Made by a program: the position numbers and the translations under genes. A DNA stretch of 64,000 nt from an uncultured Acidobacteriota bacterium (GTDB taxonomy: Bacteria > Acidobacteriota > Terriglobia > Bryobacterales > Bryobacteraceae): the NCBI GenBank assembly GCA_902826605.1, contig CADEFM010000007.1, positions 176,466-240,465 on the forward strand. The letters run 5' to 3'. Positions 61,909 to 64,000 of this stretch are shown here, in pieces (position 1 is the stretch's first letter; each line of letters starts with the position of its first letter). The notes under the pieces were generated by a model, which had not been told where the DNA came from, did no database searches, and saw only the letters and a program-made list of their open reading frames with translations.

Positions 61909-63414
61909 TCAGTAGTTCAGTTGCATCTGTATTCGAAACAGATTTCCTTTCTGGCGATTGTTAAGCGCGCGGGAGTCTTCAAACGTGCGATCGGCGCGGA
62001 CATAGAGGCCGACTAGTTCAAGAAACGGATTGGGTTGCCACTCCAGTCCCAGTTCCAAATCGCGGACTAAGTAGCTGCGCGCGTCCAATTCCTGTTTCTT
62101 GCCTCCGCTGTAGTACTGATATCGCGCGAAAGGAATGAACGTTTGTCCATACATCTTCCTTAAGTACATAGCCTGCGCGTAGCCGCCCTGCAGGCCGCTT
62201 TGCTCAATTCGCTTGGTGGATGGATTGAAGCGCGGACCGGTTCCAACGTTATATTCGGCTTGAAAGCCGAGGGGCTGCGGATAAACAACCAAGCTCAACG
62301 CGGCGCGTTGATCGCTGAAGTTAACCGGGCCGCCAACTGCGGCACCACGCTGATCGCTGGTTACAGCAAACCGACCCGTATAGGCTTGGACGCCGGGTTC
62401 GATGATCTGACCACCCTTCAATTTGAAGGGATACGTCACACGGCCCACGGTATGTAGATTGTTGTTGCCTTCCGGGCGGTTGGCGTTTTGGCCATTGTAC
62501 ACGCCTATCCCAAATACGCCATAATCGCCAGAGCCCTTTAACCCGCTATTTACAAGGTCGGTGAACCTCCGCCTGACGGGCGCAGGTGCCCAGTAAAAGA
62601 ACGCTCCTAAATCGCGCTCATTGGCATGCGAGCTATTGAGCGGATCGGCACGATCCAGCGATAGGCGATTTTGGCTCGATTGCAAGTTTTCAAAACCGAA
62701 GGGGATCTTCGATTGGCCCACGCGCACGCGAAACTCCTTCTTGCGATCAAACGCGACATCGAAGTAGAGGTCACGCACTTGGGCGAAGTTGAGATTCCCG
62801 GACGAGGTCGCAAAGTCGGGCTGAAAATACATATAAATCTTGTCCGTAACGTCACCGCTCAAAATGAATCTCGCACGGCGGATGAAGAAGCCATTGTTAA
62901 GGCCCACCGAGCGATCGCATTGTTCGCAGGCCAGCAGACCGTTGGTTGAAAATAACCTGTTGTATCGAAATTGAGAATATCCCCGGAGTGAATATTTCTC
63001 ATGCCAGGGTCGCTGCTCTGGCGGGCGAGCAATCTTCGCTGCCGCAACCACTCTTGGCGGATCGCTCTTCGGTACATCCGTCGGGTGGGCAATCACCGGA
63101 GTTGGAGTTCGCAATGCCGTCAACGTCAAGGCCGTTGTTGAGATTGGTGTGACGGAATCAGCCGGAACTAGACCATCATTCTGCTCGACCCCAGGCGTTG
63201 GCGCCATTGCTGCCTGTATCCGATCGATTCTTCCTTGCTGCTCGGCGATACTCTTGCGTAAGGTTTCCATCACTTTCGCCTGTTCGTGCAGCATCTGGCT
63301 TGCACGCTCGAGCTCAGCTTTCGCGGCCAACAAGGCTTGGAATTCTGTTTCGTCCCCCCACGCACAAGGAATCAGAAATACTGCTAGCAAGGCCGTCTTC
63401 AAGATCATTTTCAT
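61909..63414 (-). CDS. Phosphate-selective-porin-type outer-membrane protein
   Basis: A signal peptide, a coiled coil (about residues 30-70, LLAAKAELERASQML) and a beta-barrel follow. The barrel starts YSLRGYSQFRYNRLF, includes FFIRRARFILSGDVTDKIYMYF and GFENLQSSQNRLSLDRAD, and ends FRIQMQLNY with a terminal aromatic. This is the OprO/OprP (porin O/P) layout. Its ligand could be phosphate or another anion. Repeats upstream are described separately. Confidence 0.88.
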   Translation of the reverse strand: MKMILKTALLAVFLIPCAWGDETEFQALLAAKAELERASQMLHEQAKVMETLRKSIAEQQGRIDRIQAAMAPTPGVEQNDGLVPADSVTPISTTALTLTALRTPTPVIAHPTDVPKSDPPRVVAAAKIARPPEQRPWHEKYSLRGYSQFRYNRLFSTNGLLACEQCDRSVGLNNGFFIRRARFILSGDVTDKIYMYFQPDFATSSGNLNFAQVRDLYFDVAFDRKKEFRVRVGQSKIPFGFENLQSSQNRLSLDRADPLNSSHANERDLGAFFYWAPAPVRRRFTDLVNSGLKGSGDYGVFGIGVYNGQNANRPEGNNNLHTVGRVTYPFKLKGGQIIEPGVQAYTGRFAVTSDQRGAAVGGPVNFSDQRAALSLVVYPQPLGFQAEYNVGTGPRFNPSTKRIEQSGLQGGYAQAMYLRKMYGQTFIPFARYQYYSGGKKQELDARSYLVRDLELGLEWQPNPFLELVGLYVRADRTFEDSRALNNRQKGNLFRIQMQLNY

Positions 63415-63417
63415 CTG

Positions 63418-63480
63418 GTTGTAACCGAGATTAAGTTACGAATGTAAATATTGGGTTACGTATTTGTGAATTTGGGTTAC
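63418..63480 (-). promoter_or_regulatory. GTAAC direct-repeat cluster upstream of the porin gene
   Basis: On the minus strand the boxes GTAACCCAA, GTAACCCAA and GTAACTTAA fall at 63480, 63459 and 63439 (descending), 21 and 20 bases apart, close to two helix turns. A further inverted GGTTAC box lies at the gene-proximal end. The cluster reaches to 4 nt before the porin ATG. The pattern suggests an operator for a response regulator. Confidence 0.5.
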
Positions 63481-63816
63481 AGGTCGTTGGCTCATCGGTA
63501 CGCGGACCGAGCCGACAGCTGCGGTGATAGTGTCAGGAGTTGAGGACCGAAATCCGCCGGTAGTGCGCGCGCGATGGTGAACACCGGAATTGATCCAGGC
63601 CAGCGCCTCCGGTTTTCACAATCCCCAGCTATTGAATCAACTCGCTGGCGCTCAGCGCGGACCGGCCCGAGCCTAGTCTTGCTCCGGAGTCTTCCAGGGT
63701 CTTTCGCCCTAGAAACATTTGGTGGTAGCCTGGACCTTGATCGGCTGGTGACAACCATTCGATTGCCGAATTTAGCTGGTGCGCTATTGCCGTGCCATTG
63801 CGCAAATGAATCTTGG
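63481..63816. other. 336-bp stretch without a recognised gene
   Basis: No family similarity was seen on either strand. A minus-strand open frame of 121 residues (63492-63857) is arginine/serine-rich and looks spurious. It must contain the promoter of the quinoprotein gene that starts at 63817. Confidence 0.4.
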
Positions 63817-64000
63817 ATGAAGCGTATGCTCAACCTTAAATCGATAGCAATCATCACTGGAATCGCGTTACCCGTGCTTCAGGCACAGAGTGACTGGCCT
63901 TCATGGGGACGCGACGCAAACAACCAACGCCACTCACCGCTAAAACAGATCAACACTGCCAATGTATCGAGGCTGATTCCGGGGTGGACTTATTCCATGC
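63817..64000 (+). CDS. PQQ-dependent dehydrogenase, N-terminal part
   Basis: A signal peptide (KRMLNLKSIAIITGIALPV) is followed by SDWPSWGRDANNQRHSPLKQ and INTANVSRLIPGWTYSM. This parallels the start of the quinoprotein at 54730 (NDWPSFGHDPGGQRYSPLKQ). The gene is cut by the right edge of the window, so active-site residues are not visible. The start is ATG 63817 or ATG 63826. Confidence 0.85.
   Translation, partial: MKRMLNLKSIAIITGIALPVLQAQSDWPSWGRDANNQRHSPLKQINTANVSRLIPGWTYSM

Noticed and set aside
63492..63857. Minus-strand frame of 121 codons upstream of the last quinoprotein
   Set aside because: Arg/Ser-rich without motif, overlapping a well-supported gene start on the other strand.

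Overview
The window looks like chromosomal DNA of a soil Acidobacteriota, most likely a Solibacter/Bryobacter-type lineage. Grounds for this inference: about 58-60% G+C, an Oar-like TonB-dependent receptor with an N-terminal carboxypeptidase-regulatory domain, a DUF6152 protein, many secreted quinoproteins and c-type cytochromes, many Tat signals, and an alternative complex III operon. No rRNA, tRNA, CRISPR array, phage or insertion sequence was recognised.

Layout. 1-8.9 kb is housekeeping: partial guaA, an FkbM methyltransferase, a metallo-beta-lactamase-fold hydrolase, purB, a receiver protein, then a minus-strand run (rsmB, rpe, bamD, receiver, yajQ, alpha/beta hydrolase). 9-26 kb holds a divergent class A penicillin-binding protein, a haem-binding protein, an orphan RND pump, a secreted class II aldolase, an EEP-family phosphatase/nuclease, a phospholipase D/cardiolipin synthase, a universal stress protein, a large transketolase-like enzyme, an Old Yellow Enzyme homologue and an OFA-type MFS carrier. 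26-32 kb is an alternative complex III operon (cytochrome, Mo-like subunit, Fe-S subunit, NrfD, DUF3341, cytochrome), with ActB split in two and no ActF or oxidase. 33-37 kb is a MacA/LolD/permease efflux operon.

37-64 kb is an accessory region of exported oxidoreductases. A xoxJ-xoxG-xoxF cluster (lanthanide-type PQQ methanol dehydrogenase with its cytochrome and binding protein) runs on the minus strand. Diverging from it is a plus-strand run: GMC oxidoreductase, Tat-signal gluconate-2-dehydrogenase-type small subunit, thiamine-diphosphate E1 alpha with a Tat signal, E1 beta without a signal, a zinc-finger protein and two monohaem lipoproteins. No E2 or E3 gene accompanies the E1 pair. I read this run as a candidate periplasmic oxidation chain passing electrons to cytochromes; it is the most unusual system in the window. 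Further on are an Oar-like receptor, a GDH-type PQQ dehydrogenase, a Sel1 protein, a redoxin, metallo-hydrolases, a porin and the start of a second PQQ dehydrogenase.

Decay is visible in several places: a truncated metallo-hydrolase copy flanking a WG-repeat gene, a broken AhpD-like/carboxymuconolactone decarboxylase gene and an AraC-type HTH remnant. Several perfect or near-perfect inverted repeats lie in intergenic DNA.
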